Positions 24,901 through 33,037 of a DNA stretch of 64,000 nucleotides are shown piece by piece; position 1 is the first letter of the stretch; every line of letters begins with the position of its first letter. A program made the translations under genes and the position numbers. The stretch comes from DASRDU01 sp035560235 (lineage in GTDB: Bacteria > Acidobacteriota > Blastocatellia > RBC074): NCBI GenBank assembly GCA_035560235.1, contig DATMAG010000012.1, forward strand, positions 51,711-115,710, given 5' to 3'. The notes beneath the pieces are model-generated. The model worked only from the letters and a program-made list of their open reading frames with translations. It was not told the origin of the DNA and ran no database searches.

Positions 24901-25862
24901 CCGTCCTTGCGCAGCCCGACGGCTTCGTGCGGCCCTTCCTCGCCGCTCACCAGAAACTCCTGTACCGCGCGGCGCGATTCCGGCGCGATCAGTTGCGGCG
25001 CGCTCGTCCGCGTGATTTCGAGCGGGTCGTAGCCGAACATTTCGGCCAGCGCCGGATTGGCGTCGAGAATGTCGCCCTGTTTGTGAATCGCAATCCCCTC
25101 AAGGCCGGTAAAGCTGCGGAAGCGTTCCTCCGCCCAATGCATGGCGGTGAGCATCGCTTCGAGTGCGAGCCGCGAAGTGTCGGCATCCTGCCAGGCCTTT
25201 TCGGTCGAAGCCAGCGCCTCCGTCAGAGCCTGGCGTTTTCTTTCATCATTGCGGCGGAAGGTTTCCAGGCCCTGGAAGAAACGAATCCGAAAGATCGTTG
25301 AGGTGATGGCCAGCAGCGCTGCCGTCGCAAAACCGAAGGCGAAATGGATTGCATTCTCCGGCACGAGGGTCGCCGCAATCAGCGCCCAGCCGCCGACACT
25401 GGCCGCAAGGACGATCAGAACAAGTCCGAGTGAGAGCGAATAGATGCCGACCCCACAGATCAGCAGCAGCAGGTTCGTCGCCTGATGCGGATCACGAGTC
25501 AGCGCCAGTTGCAGCAGTGCATTCATCCAGACCAGACCGACTACCATCCCGCCGGTCAGCCTGGCCTGCGCGAGCGGAAACTGCGGCTGTAAGATCCGCC
25601 ACCGCAACCAGACCATCAGCAACGCGGTCGTCAGCGCGACCAGACTCATCACCAGAGCCGCGCGCCCCTGCATCACGAGCAGATGACTGACTGCAAACAC
25701 CAGAAACAGCACGGTCAGGAAAGGCAGGATCAGCCGCAGGTTGCCCAGGGTGATGGCATCAAAGGCCTCCTCCAGCTGCCGACCTGAAACCTCGGGCCGA
25801 TCATCGCTCCGGGTTTCGGATGACCTTTCAAACCTGAACAGCTCAGCGAACGGGAAAGTCAT
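21969..25862 (-). CDS. Hybrid sensor histidine kinase, TM-PAS(x4)-GAF-HisKA-HATPase-REC
   Basis: 1297 residues. Residues about 35-215 hold six hydrophobic helices. Four PAS domains follow (roughly 265-385, 390-510, 515-640, 645-765; each begins R-Y-R-E/Q-L-F or similar and ends with a D-I/V-T-D/E-R linker). A GAF domain (about 775-905) follows, then HisKA with phospho-acceptor His922 (V-S-H-E-L-R-T-P-L-N), the ATPase domain (N-S-I-K-F, D-N-G-K-G-I, G-L-G-L-G-L-S-I) and a receiver domain with phospho-acceptor Asp1218 (L-L-I-S-D-L-A-M). PAS 2-4 are strongly alike, so they arose by duplication. The signal is unknown and no separate response regulator is adjacent. AAGGAA stands 8 nt before the ATG. 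The gene lies between two pentose-phosphate genes on the same strand. Confidence 0.93.
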   Translation of the reverse strand: MTFPFAELFRFERSSETRSDDRPEVSGRQLEEAFDAITLGNLRLILPFLTVLFLVFAVSHLLVMQGRAALVMSLVALTTALLMVWLRWRILQPQFPLAQARLTGGMVVGLVWMNALLQLALTRDPHQATNLLLLICGVGIYSLSLGLVLIVLAASVGGWALIAATLVPENAIHFAFGFATAALLAITSTIFRIRFFQGLETFRRNDERKRQALTEALASTEKAWQDADTSRLALEAMLTAMHWAEERFRSFTGLEGIAIHKQGDILDANPALAEMFGYDPLEITRTSAPQLIAPESRRAVQEFLVSGEEGPHEAVGLRKDGTTFPVEICSAATQYRGRAASVISIRDITDRHEVMTRLRESEERYRELFELTPLPMAVIDRETLTFLAVNQAAIQHYGYSRSEFIGLPVTALYRPEDRPKLIERFGQERRGLSSHRAAVQQKKDGTIIEVELIMHAITWGGKPARLVLASDVTDRNRIEKELRTSEARYRQLFDASPLPMWVYDLDTFAFLAVNQAALNKYGWSREEFLSMTSLDIRSAEEGARLRHFTRTGLKGRQHAGIWEHRKKDGTIIQADIISDDFIFEGKAARLVIANDVTERLRREQQLRESEERYRQLFDISPIPMWVFDVETLKFLAVNKAAIRHYGYSRQEFLAMSSADIRPPEERERYIAMASKDPKGIRNSGTWKHRRKDGSEIEVVISSHELTFAGRRARMVVANDITARKRVEEALRQYTDRLLILREIDQAILAAQSPEAIANAVLPRLQQLIPCDQACVRTYDLHQQEAVRLAVVSKYETTIAAGTRLPLLKSSLDDLQSGRQLLIEDLQKFTGTFPGLEDLRAEGMRSFLGVPIKAQGRLIASLNLSDRQPGAFTHQHQDIARDIASTLGVAIQNAQLYEAERRARAEAEAADRMKDEFLATVSHELRTPLNAIVGWNHLLRNKRLAPDVAQRALETIERNAKAQARLVNDLLDVSRIISGRLRLCTRTLDLIPLIEDTINSVRPAAEAKGISIETFLDPAAGLVSGDSDRLQQVLWNLLQNSIKFTPPGGRVSLTLGRADDQLQLVISDNGKGISPDFLPYVFERFRQADSSITRIYGGLGLGLSIVRHLVELHGGTVRATSPGEGLGATFTIRLPLAELRVSDAGLRIESSFDNESAALKASPVLLGGTRILIVEDEADTRELLALLLSQQGAATITVASAEEGLTVLRQWQPDLLISDLAMTGRDGYWLIGKVRELAPAQGGRIPAIALTAYARAEDRTRTLAAGFQSHLAKPFEPEELTQAAVRLLGRAAGSKVGD

Positions 25863-25972
25863 AAAGGGTTCCTTCTGGTGAGGAAGGGGAACTGTGGATA
25901 CTGGTTATCTTCGGGGGATGTCTGAAAGAGAGCCGCCGAGCAGCGCCGAACAGAGACCCTGCTCCGCTTCAA

Positions 25973-28840
25973 TCAGTGACCCCTGCCGCGCCCGACGGGC
26001 AGAGCCTGCCGGACAATTTCGAGCAGCGAGCGCAGCCCGGCCTCGATGTCGCTGCCGAGATGCACGCGAATCGCGCGCCGCCTGCGGGACGAGAGCGACT
26101 GAAAATCACCGAGCGCCTGGGCCTGCTTGAGCACTCCGAAAGTGAACAGTTCACCGGGCAGCGGCACATCGCTCACATCATCCGCCGTCACCTGAATGTA
26201 CACTCCGTTGTCTGCGCCGCCCTTGTGTAACTGTCCGGTTGAATGCAGGAAGCGCGGACCGTAACCCGTCGTCGTCGCCACGTGCAACGCTTCGCGGATG
26301 TGCGTGCGCAGGGCCTGAATGAGCTGTTCATGCTCAGGTGTTTCCTGAATGAAATCGAGCAGCGCCACGTAATCGCCCGGTTTGACGCGCGCCAGATGCG
26401 CGACGATGAATTCATCAGCCGGCAGCCCCGCGCCGAGCTGCTGAATCGTTTCTCCGTCAGCATAGACCTTCAGCCCGCTGCCTTCGGCGGCCAGCGCCTG
26501 TGCGGGCAGCATGCCTTTGGTCTTGTATTCTTCGAGCAGCGCCTTCGTGTTGTCCTTGCTCTCCTGCACGTTCGGCTGATCGAAGGGATCAATCCCCATC
26601 ACGGCTCCGGCCACTGCCGTTGCCATCTCCCAGACATAGAACTCAGCGCCGAGATCGAGCGTGTCATTCATCACGCGCCGGACGACCGGATGCCCGGCAG
26701 CTTCGAGCGCGCGCAGCTTTGCATCAACGTCCGGATCAGGCAGGCCGATGCTGATGTGAACGAACAACCGGTCATTGCCGTAGCTCGCCGGTGTGCCGAG
26801 CGGTTCGCCCGCGACCGGGACGATACCTTTGCCTTCCTTGCCGGTGCTTTCAGCGATCAGTTGTTCGATCCACAACCCGAGCGAGGCAATTTCAGGCGAG
26901 AGTGAAAGCGTCAGTTTGTCGCGTCCGGCATTGGCCATCGTGCCGAGAATCGCGCCGAGTCTGACTCCGGGATTCTCTTCGGTCGGCACTGCCGGAGCGC
27001 AGGCGTGCCTGGCGCGTTCGGCGCGGTCAAGCAGCGTGATGAAATCGAAGCCCTGCAGCGCCGCCGGAACCATTCCGAACCAGGAGAGCGCCGAATAACG
27101 CCCGCCAATATCCGCCGGGTTGAGAAAGATGCGGCGGAAGTGATCGCCCTTCGCCATATTCTCCATCATCGTGGCCGGATCGGTGATCGCCACGAAGTTC
27201 TCGCCCGCCCGGTCGCCCTTGAATTCACGCATCCGGTTGAAGAAGTACTTGTAGAACATCAGCGGCTCGGTCGTCGAACCCGATTTGCTGGCGACAATGA
27301 AAAGCGTGTGCGGCAGGTCAACCGCTTCCTCAAAAGCCTTCACCGTCGCCGGGTCGGTGCTGTCAAGCACGTGCAGTTCAGGAAAACCGGGCTGTTTGCC
27401 GAAGGTGCGCCGGAAGACTTCGGGACACAGACTGCTGCCGCCCATGCCGAGCAGCATGACGTGCGTGAAGCCGTCGTGTCGCACGCGGTCGCTGAAGGCT
27501 GCGAGTTCAGCCGCATTGTCAAAGAGCAGGTCGGGCACAGTGACCCAGCCGAGCGCATTGCTGATGATCTTCTGATGCACTTCATCCGACTTCCAGAGCG
27601 AGGCGTCCTTGCGCCAGAGGCGCCGGATCCACTGTTCGCTGTCGGCGCGGGCGATGGCGGCCTGCACCGCTTCGGCCTGCGCGCCGAGCGCGGCGGTCTG
27701 CCGTCCGGGCAGGCCGCTCGTCAGCACCGCGCGCCTGGCGGTGATTGTGTCCATCAGCGAATTGAAGGAACCCATAAACGACTTCACGCCCTCGTCCTGC
27801 AGCTGCTGCGTGACCTGGCCGAGATCGAGGCCGATGGCCGCGAGTTCGGCAAAGACCTGCTGCGCTTCGAGCACGTCTGACTCAAGCGTCAGCGCGGGAT
27901 GCCCGTGATCGCGGTAAGCGGTGAAGGTCGCGGGCGGCACTGTGTTGACGGTGTCAGGGCCGATCAGCGAATCAACATAGAGGACATCGCTGTACTGCGG
28001 ATTCTTGGTGCCGGTCGAAGCCCACAACGGACGCTGCACCTGCGCGCCCTGCGCGGCAAGCGCTCTGAACCGGTCGCTGCCGAAGACCTGTCTGAAATCC
28101 TGATAGGCGAGCTTCGCGTTGGCAATCGCTGCCTTGCCGAGCAGCGCTGTCAGCCGCTCCTGCTCGGCCTTGTCCTCGCTGTGGCGAATGCGATATTCGA
28201 GCTGACTGTCAATCGCCGTGTCCACGCGACTGACAAAGAAGCTCGCGACCGATGCGATGTGATCAACCGGCTGTCCGGCCCCGACGCGGTCTTCGAGTCC
28301 GCCGATGTAGGCGGCCATCACCTGCGCGTAACTGTCACGCGAAAAGATCAGCGTGACATTGACGTTGAGTCCGGCGGCAATCAGCGCCCTGATGGCCGGA
28401 ATCCCTGCCGGTGTCGCCGGAACCTTGATCATCGCATTCGGGCGGGCGAGCGTGGCCCAGAGCCGCTTCGCTTCGGCAATCGTTCCCTCGGTGTCGTGCG
28501 CGAGCAGCGGCGAGACTTCGAGGCTCACATAACCGTCAATCCTGCGCGTCCGTTCATACACCGGCAGAAACAGATCGCAGGCGCGCTGAATGTCTTCGAT
28601 CACCAGCGCCTCGTAAATCTCGCTGACGCTTTTGCCATCACCCATCAGCCGCTGCATTGCCGTGTTGTAATCGTTGCTGCCGGAGATGGCCTTCTCAAAA
28701 ATCGTCGGATTGGAGGTCACCCCGCGCAGGTCGTCATTCGTGATCTTGCTCTGAATGTCGCCCGTTTCAAGCAGCGCCCGGCGAATGTTGTCGTACCAGA
28801 TGCTTTGTCCCAGCTTTTGCAGTTCGATTAGTGGATTCAT
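25973..28840 (-). CDS. Bifunctional transaldolase / glucose-6-phosphate isomerase
   Basis: 955 residues from ATG 28840; AAAGGA lies upstream, and the frame continues 20 codons further with no homology. Residues 1 to about 370 are transaldolase: D-D-L-R-G-V-T-S-N-P-T-I-F near residue 38-50 and M-I-K-V-P-A-T with the Schiff-base Lys near 137. Residues from about 420 are glucose-6-phosphate isomerase: L-L-G-M-G-G-S-S-L, S-K-S-G-S-T-T-E-P, G-G-R-Y-S-A-L-S and K-G-K-G-I-V-P-V. Fusions of this kind are known in Acidobacteria, cyanobacteria and actinobacteria. The enzyme links the non-oxidative pentose phosphate cycle to glycolysis. It is 110 nt upstream of the sensor kinase gene. Confidence 0.93.
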   Translation of the reverse strand: MNPLIELQKLGQSIWYDNIRRALLETGDIQSKITNDDLRGVTSNPTIFEKAISGSNDYNTAMQRLMGDGKSVSEIYEALVIEDIQRACDLFLPVYERTRRIDGYVSLEVSPLLAHDTEGTIAEAKRLWATLARPNAMIKVPATPAGIPAIRALIAAGLNVNVTLIFSRDSYAQVMAAYIGGLEDRVGAGQPVDHIASVASFFVSRVDTAIDSQLEYRIRHSEDKAEQERLTALLGKAAIANAKLAYQDFRQVFGSDRFRALAAQGAQVQRPLWASTGTKNPQYSDVLYVDSLIGPDTVNTVPPATFTAYRDHGHPALTLESDVLEAQQVFAELAAIGLDLGQVTQQLQDEGVKSFMGSFNSLMDTITARRAVLTSGLPGRQTAALGAQAEAVQAAIARADSEQWIRRLWRKDASLWKSDEVHQKIISNALGWVTVPDLLFDNAAELAAFSDRVRHDGFTHVMLLGMGGSSLCPEVFRRTFGKQPGFPELHVLDSTDPATVKAFEEAVDLPHTLFIVASKSGSTTEPLMFYKYFFNRMREFKGDRAGENFVAITDPATMMENMAKGDHFRRIFLNPADIGGRYSALSWFGMVPAALQGFDFITLLDRAERARHACAPAVPTEENPGVRLGAILGTMANAGRDKLTLSLSPEIASLGLWIEQLIAESTGKEGKGIVPVAGEPLGTPASYGNDRLFVHISIGLPDPDVDAKLRALEAAGHPVVRRVMNDTLDLGAEFYVWEMATAVAGAVMGIDPFDQPNVQESKDNTKALLEEYKTKGMLPAQALAAEGSGLKVYADGETIQQLGAGLPADEFIVAHLARVKPGDYVALLDFIQETPEHEQLIQALRTHIREALHVATTTGYGPRFLHSTGQLHKGGADNGVYIQVTADDVSDVPLPGELFTFGVLKQAQALGDFQSLSSRRRRAIRVHLGSDIEAGLRSLLEIVRQALPVGRGRGH

Positions 28841-28923
28841 CGGAGGGTTCCTTTCGTCAGCTGTTGCAGGTTTGTTCCCGGAAAACTCAGCAGACCACAA
28901 ACTCAGACAATCAGATGCAGAAC

Positions 28924-28987
28924 ACTTCCGGACGGCTTCAGGCTCTTGTGACGGGCTGTCAACAGGGGCCTGAAGCCGTCCGGAAGT
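28924..28987. repeat. 20-bp perfect palindrome, ACTTCCGGACGGCTTCAGGC arms
   Basis: 28924-28943 is the exact reverse complement of 28968-28987, loop 24 nt. It lies between the 3' end of the sugar kinase gene and the start of the transaldolase fusion gene on the minus strand. Terminator or REP-like; it lacks a clear T run. Confidence 0.85.
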
Positions 28988-29002
28988 TCGCCCTGCACTT
29001 CC

Positions 29003-30508
29003 TTACTGAACGATCAGCAGTTCGTAAAGCTTCTCCTGCCGCTCGCGCCCGTGCCGGTAGCGTTCATGGTTTGCCGAATCAGGCTCAAAGACCTGACCGA
29101 AGGTGGCGGGCGCATCGCTGAAATCCGAAATCAGACCGAGCGACCTGAGCGCCATCAGCGCCGCGCCCCGGCTTGAGGCCTCAGGCACGGCTGAAGCGAT
29201 CACCGGCACGCCGATCACATCGGCCATCATCTGCGTCCAGACGGTTGAATTGAGAATGCCGCCGCCCGAAGCCACGATGCGACCGGCTTCCGGCACTTCA
29301 TCCTTCAGCCGTTCATAGATGGCGGCGAAACGGTAACAGACCGCTTCGAGCGCGGCGCGCAGAATTTCAACCGGCTCGGTGTTCAGGCTCAGGCCGATGA
29401 CGGCGGCGCGCGCGTGACTGTGCCAGCCGGTGCTGCGCTCGCCTGAAAAGAATGGCAGCACCGTCAGCCCGTGGGCATCGGCCTCCAGAGCGGCCAGCTG
29501 CCTTTCAGTCTCTTCGTTGTCAGCGAGCCTGAGCGTCTGCTGACACCAGGCGTACACATCGCCGCCGTTCGACAATGCTCCGCCGATGACGACGTAACGG
29601 CGGCTGGCGCGATAGCACCACAGGCCTTTCGGCACGCGGACTGTTGCAGCGGGCCAGCAGACTCTCATCGCGCCCGAAGTGCCGACGTTGATCGCAATGA
29701 TCTCAGCCGTGTGACCGCCGGAACCGATGTTGCTGGCGGCGCCGTCGCCAATCGCCGGAAACCAGGGAACCGCAGCGAGCGCAGGCCAGCGCCGAGCGTA
29801 TTCATCGCGCAGGCCCGTGAACGGTTCATCGCCATCAGGATTTTCAGTGAGCGGTGAGAGCTGCCCGGCACTGAGTCCGAGCAGTCTGAGAACCTCGTCA
29901 TCCCAGCGGCAGTCGTGCTGATTGAGCAGCCCCGTGCCCGAAGCCATCGAAATGCCGCAGCGGGCCTGCCCGAAGAGCCGCAGATGAAAATATTCGCTCG
30001 GCGACATCCAGCGGGCGACGCGGGCGACGAGTTCCGGCTGCGTCCGTCGCAGCCAGAGCAGTTTGGCCGGATAGTAGCTCGCGTGCGGGCGGCAGCCGGT
30101 TCGCGCGTGCAGCCACGCCGGGTCAGTCATCCGGTTCAGCGTCTCGACCTCGTCTGCACTGCGCGTGTCGTTCCAGTTAAAGATCGGCGTGACGGCGTGG
30201 TTGTTTTCATCAACTCCGAGCAGGCTGTGCCAGAACGTGCACATTGCCACAGCGGCAATCCCTGCGGCTGCCGGGCCTGCCTGTCTGAGCAGTGCGTCAA
30301 TGTTATGACCGATGATGGCGCAGAGTTCATCCGCATCCATCTGCACGCCCCCGTCGGGCGTGGTCTGCATCTGGTAAGTAGTGCGGCTTTCGATTCCCTC
30401 GATCATCACGCCCCGCGCATCGTAAAGAACGGCCCGCGTGGACGACGTGCCGACATCCAGGGCAAGGATCAGAGGGAAATGAGCTTCAGTCAGGCTCGTC
30501 AGAGACAT
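29003..30508 (-). CDS. FGGY family carbohydrate kinase (gluconokinase-like)
   Basis: 501 residues, the family size. The actin-like ATPase fold is clear: L-A-L-D-V-G-T-S-S-T-R-A near residue 14-25 (phosphate loop 1), the N-W-N-D/N-D-T-R segment near 130-135, G-D-G-A-A-S-N-I-G near 258, and V-A-S-G-G-G-I-L-N-S near 415 (adenosine loop). Members phosphorylate gluconate, xylulose, glycerol or ribulose. Gluconate is favoured because of the neighbouring 6-phosphogluconolactonase and isomerase genes, but the sugar cannot be proved here. The gene is 5' on the minus strand and probably first in its operon. Confidence 0.85.
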   Translation of the reverse strand: MSLTSLTEAHFPLILALDVGTSSTRAVLYDARGVMIEGIESRTTYQMQTTPDGGVQMDADELCAIIGHNIDALLRQAGPAAAGIAAVAMCTFWHSLLGVDENNHAVTPIFNWNDTRSADEVETLNRMTDPAWLHARTGCRPHASYYPAKLLWLRRTQPELVARVARWMSPSEYFHLRLFGQARCGISMASGTGLLNQHDCRWDDEVLRLLGLSAGQLSPLTENPDGDEPFTGLRDEYARRWPALAAVPWFPAIGDGAASNIGSGGHTAEIIAINVGTSGAMRVCWPAATVRVPKGLWCYRASRRYVVIGGALSNGGDVYAWCQQTLRLADNEETERQLAALEADAHGLTVLPFFSGERSTGWHSHARAAVIGLSLNTEPVEILRAALEAVCYRFAAIYERLKDEVPEAGRIVASGGGILNSTVWTQMMADVIGVPVIASAVPEASSRGAALMALRSLGLISDFSDAPATFGQVFEPDSANHERYRHGRERQEKLYELLIVQ

Positions 30509-30725
30509 ATAAACGTTCTTCGGGCAATTGAATGCCCGGCATCATAACCTCACCCGCAAGCGATGGCAATGATCCGCTGCTTCGTATTAAGATGATTCGT
30601 CGCGCTGAGATTATTCCTGCTGTTGTCTGACGGGCTGCTGAGCCTGTCGTGATTCCCGCAAGCAGCCAGTTACGGTGTCCGGGACAGGCCGTCGGCTTGT
30701 CGGACGTTTCAAAGGAGCCTGTGAT

Positions 30726-31433
30726 ATGCACTGGCAATCAGGATCTGGTCAGCATCTGTCATCACGTCTGAAACTGATTTCGCTTTTGTCATTGTGTCTG
30801 CTCATCGTCGCCGGTTCAGCCGCGCTCGCACAGTCGGGTCGCAGGCAGAAGAAGACCACGCCCGAGCCGCCGCCGCAGGGCGTGAAGATGCCCGAAGAAA
30901 AGAGCGATGCCAAAGGCCATTCCGACAGCGACGCGCCGCAGCCTGAAGACAAGCAGAAGGAGAAGGCTCCGGCGCTGCACTTTCTGGTCGGCACTTCGAT
31001 GCAGGAGAATTTCAATGTGCCGATGATGTACACCGACATCGCCCGCGAAGGCTGCCTGCGCGAACTGCGCGCCAATCCGTCAGTGCAGGTCACAGCGGCC
31101 AATAACATGACGCGCGGCGAAGCGATTGAAGCGGCGAAGAAGGATGACAAGCGTTACGTCATCTGGATGGAACTGGTCGTGGATCAGTTCACCGCCAACA
31201 CCTATGAAGGCTTCGATCTGCGCTTCATGCTCTTTGAGCCGAAGACCGGCAAGGTGCTGGCCACCGGGAGCGGCTATCCGCAGGCGCAGACGGGCCGCAC
31301 GCCGCTGCCCCCGATCGGGATGAACCGGGCTGAAGTCCGCGTCGAACTGGCCGGGCGCGATGTCGCGCGGCGTGTGCTGAGCCGTCTGAACGTGCAGCCG
31401 AAAGGCCGCTTTCCGGTGTCAGGCGCAGAGTAA
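30726..31433 (+). CDS. Exported protein of unknown function
   Basis: 235 residues from ATG 30726, with AAAGGAG 8 nt before it; a GTG 51 nt upstream also opens the frame but has no ribosome site. Residues 14-36 form a signal peptide (L-K-L-I-S-L-L-S-L-C-L-L-I-V-A-G) ending in A-L-A-Q. A charged, proline-rich linker follows (about 37-78), then a compact region with the segment V-G-T-S-M-Q-E-N-F-N and R-Y-V-I-W-M-E-L-V-V-D-Q. I recognise no domain. The central part looks like a beta-rich periplasmic domain. It is divergent to the sugar kinase and 12 nt before the ATPase gene. Confidence 0.7.
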   Translation: MHWQSGSGQHLSSRLKLISLLSLCLLIVAGSAALAQSGRRQKKTTPEPPPQGVKMPEEKSDAKGHSDSDAPQPEDKQKEKAPALHFLVGTSMQENFNVPMMYTDIAREGCLRELRANPSVQVTAANNMTRGEAIEAAKKDDKRYVIWMELVVDQFTANTYEGFDLRFMLFEPKTGKVLATGSGYPQAQTGRTPLPPIGMNRAEVRVELAGRDVARRVLSRLNVQPKGRFPVSGAE

Positions 31434-31445
31434 TTTTCCGGATCA

Positions 31446-32999
31446 ATGAGCATGCGCTACTTCAATACCGCCGGGCCGTGTAAGGCAGATATTCATTATA
31501 TGCTTCCGCCGCTGGAGCGCCTGCCCGGCGTGCGACGGCTGATTGATGCCCAGGCTTATTTCGTTATCCACGCGCCGCGACAGATCGGCAAGACCACTGC
31601 GATGCTGCAACTGGCACGCGAACTGACGACAGAAGGCCGCTACACGGCGCTGATGGTTTCAGTCGAAGTCGGAGCCGCATTCAATACCGATCCGGGCGCG
31701 GCGGAACTGGCGATTCTGGGATCCTGGCAGACTGATGCGCGATTCTGGCTGCCGAAGGAATTGCATCCGCCCGCATTTCCGGAGGCCGAACCCGGACAGC
31801 GGATTCTGAGGGCACTGTCAGCCTGGGCTGAATGCTCGTCGCGTCCGCTGGTGCTGTTTCTCGATGAAATTGATGCCCTGCAGAATGAGACCCTGATTTC
31901 AGTGCGGCGACAACTGCGCAGCGGTTATCCGAAACGTCCCCGCGGATTTCCCTGGTCGCTGGCGCTGATCGGGCTGCGCGATGTGCGTGATTACACGGTG
32001 GCTTCGGGTGGCAGCGAACGCCTGCACACGGCCAGTCCGTTCAATATCAAGCTGGAATCGCTGACGATGAGCAATTTCACGGCGGATGATGTAGCTCAGC
32101 TTTACCGGCAGCACACAGCCGAAACCGGCCAGGTCTTCACCGACGAAGCCGTGCAGCGTGCCTTTGAACTGACCCAGGGACAGCCATGGCTGGTCAATGC
32201 CCTGGCGCGGCAGGCGGTCGAGGTTCTGGAACCGGAGCTGACGAAACCCATTACACGCGAAACCATCGAGCGCGCCAAAGAGATTCTGATCGAACGGCAG
32301 GATACCCATCTTGATTCACTGGCCGAACGGTTGCGCGAGCCGCGTGTGCGTCACATCATCGAACCGATTCTGGCCGGCAAGAGCCTCTCTGATCTGCCGC
32401 AGGATGATTTGCGGTTTGTGCTTGATCTCGGTCTGGTCAGACAGACCACCGAGGGCGGCATCGTGATTGCCAATCCCATCTATCAGGAGGTCATTCCATA
32501 CATGCTTTCATTCGTCACGCGGGCCTCGCTGCCGCAGATTCGGGCGACGTGGCTGCGCGAGGACGGGCGGATTGACCCGGACAAACTGCTCGAAGCCTTC
32601 CTGGCCTTCTGGCGGCAGCACGGGCAGCCGCTGCTCAAAAGCGTGCATTACCATGAAATCGCGCCGCATATCGTGCTGATGGCCTTTCTGCATCGCGTCG
32701 TCAATGGCGGCGGTTCGCTTGAACGCGAATATGCGATTGGCTCAGGCCGGATGGACATCCTGCTGCGTTACGGGCCGGATCGTCTGGCGATGGAGTTGAA
32801 GGTCTGGCGCGACGGCGAACGCGACCCGCTCAATCAGGGGCTGGCGCAACTCGACAGCTATCTGAACGGGCTGGGGCTGGAGACGGGCTGGCTGGTGATT
32901 TTCGACGAGCGCAGCGGCCTGCCCGACATCAGCGAACGCACGACTGTGGAAAAGGCCGTTACCCCGTCGGGCCGCACTGTAACTGTCATCAGAGGATAG
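31446..32999 (+). CDS. AAA-like ATPase with C-terminal PD-(D/E)xK nuclease-like domain
   Basis: 517 residues. An N-terminal Y-F-N-T-A-G-P-C-K stretch leads into the Walker A motif A-P-R-Q-I-G-K-T-T (about 49-57). Walker B is L-V-L-F-L-D-E-I-D-A-L near 139-149, and arginine-rich sensor regions follow. The last 110 residues have G-S-G-R-M-D-I-L-L-R then M-E-L-K-V-W, which is the D-x(n)-E-x-K pattern of restriction-type nucleases. This ATPase-plus-nuclease family (often called AAA-like domain proteins) is widespread in multiple copies in cyanobacteria and Acidobacteria; its function is undetermined and a role in mobile DNA or defence is guessed. The start is ATG 31446 or 31452; neither has a clear site. 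Confidence 0.8.
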   Translation: MSMRYFNTAGPCKADIHYMLPPLERLPGVRRLIDAQAYFVIHAPRQIGKTTAMLQLARELTTEGRYTALMVSVEVGAAFNTDPGAAELAILGSWQTDARFWLPKELHPPAFPEAEPGQRILRALSAWAECSSRPLVLFLDEIDALQNETLISVRRQLRSGYPKRPRGFPWSLALIGLRDVRDYTVASGGSERLHTASPFNIKLESLTMSNFTADDVAQLYRQHTAETGQVFTDEAVQRAFELTQGQPWLVNALARQAVEVLEPELTKPITRETIERAKEILIERQDTHLDSLAERLREPRVRHIIEPILAGKSLSDLPQDDLRFVLDLGLVRQTTEGGIVIANPIYQEVIPYMLSFVTRASLPQIRATWLREDGRIDPDKLLEAFLAFWRQHGQPLLKSVHYHEIAPHIVLMAFLHRVVNGGGSLEREYAIGSGRMDILLRYGPDRLAMELKVWRDGERDPLNQGLAQLDSYLNGLGLETGWLVIFDERSGLPDISERTTVEKAVTPSGRTVTVIRG

Positions 33000-33037
33000 A
33001 ACAAACGACCTCAGATTCATAAACAAAGGAACCCGTT

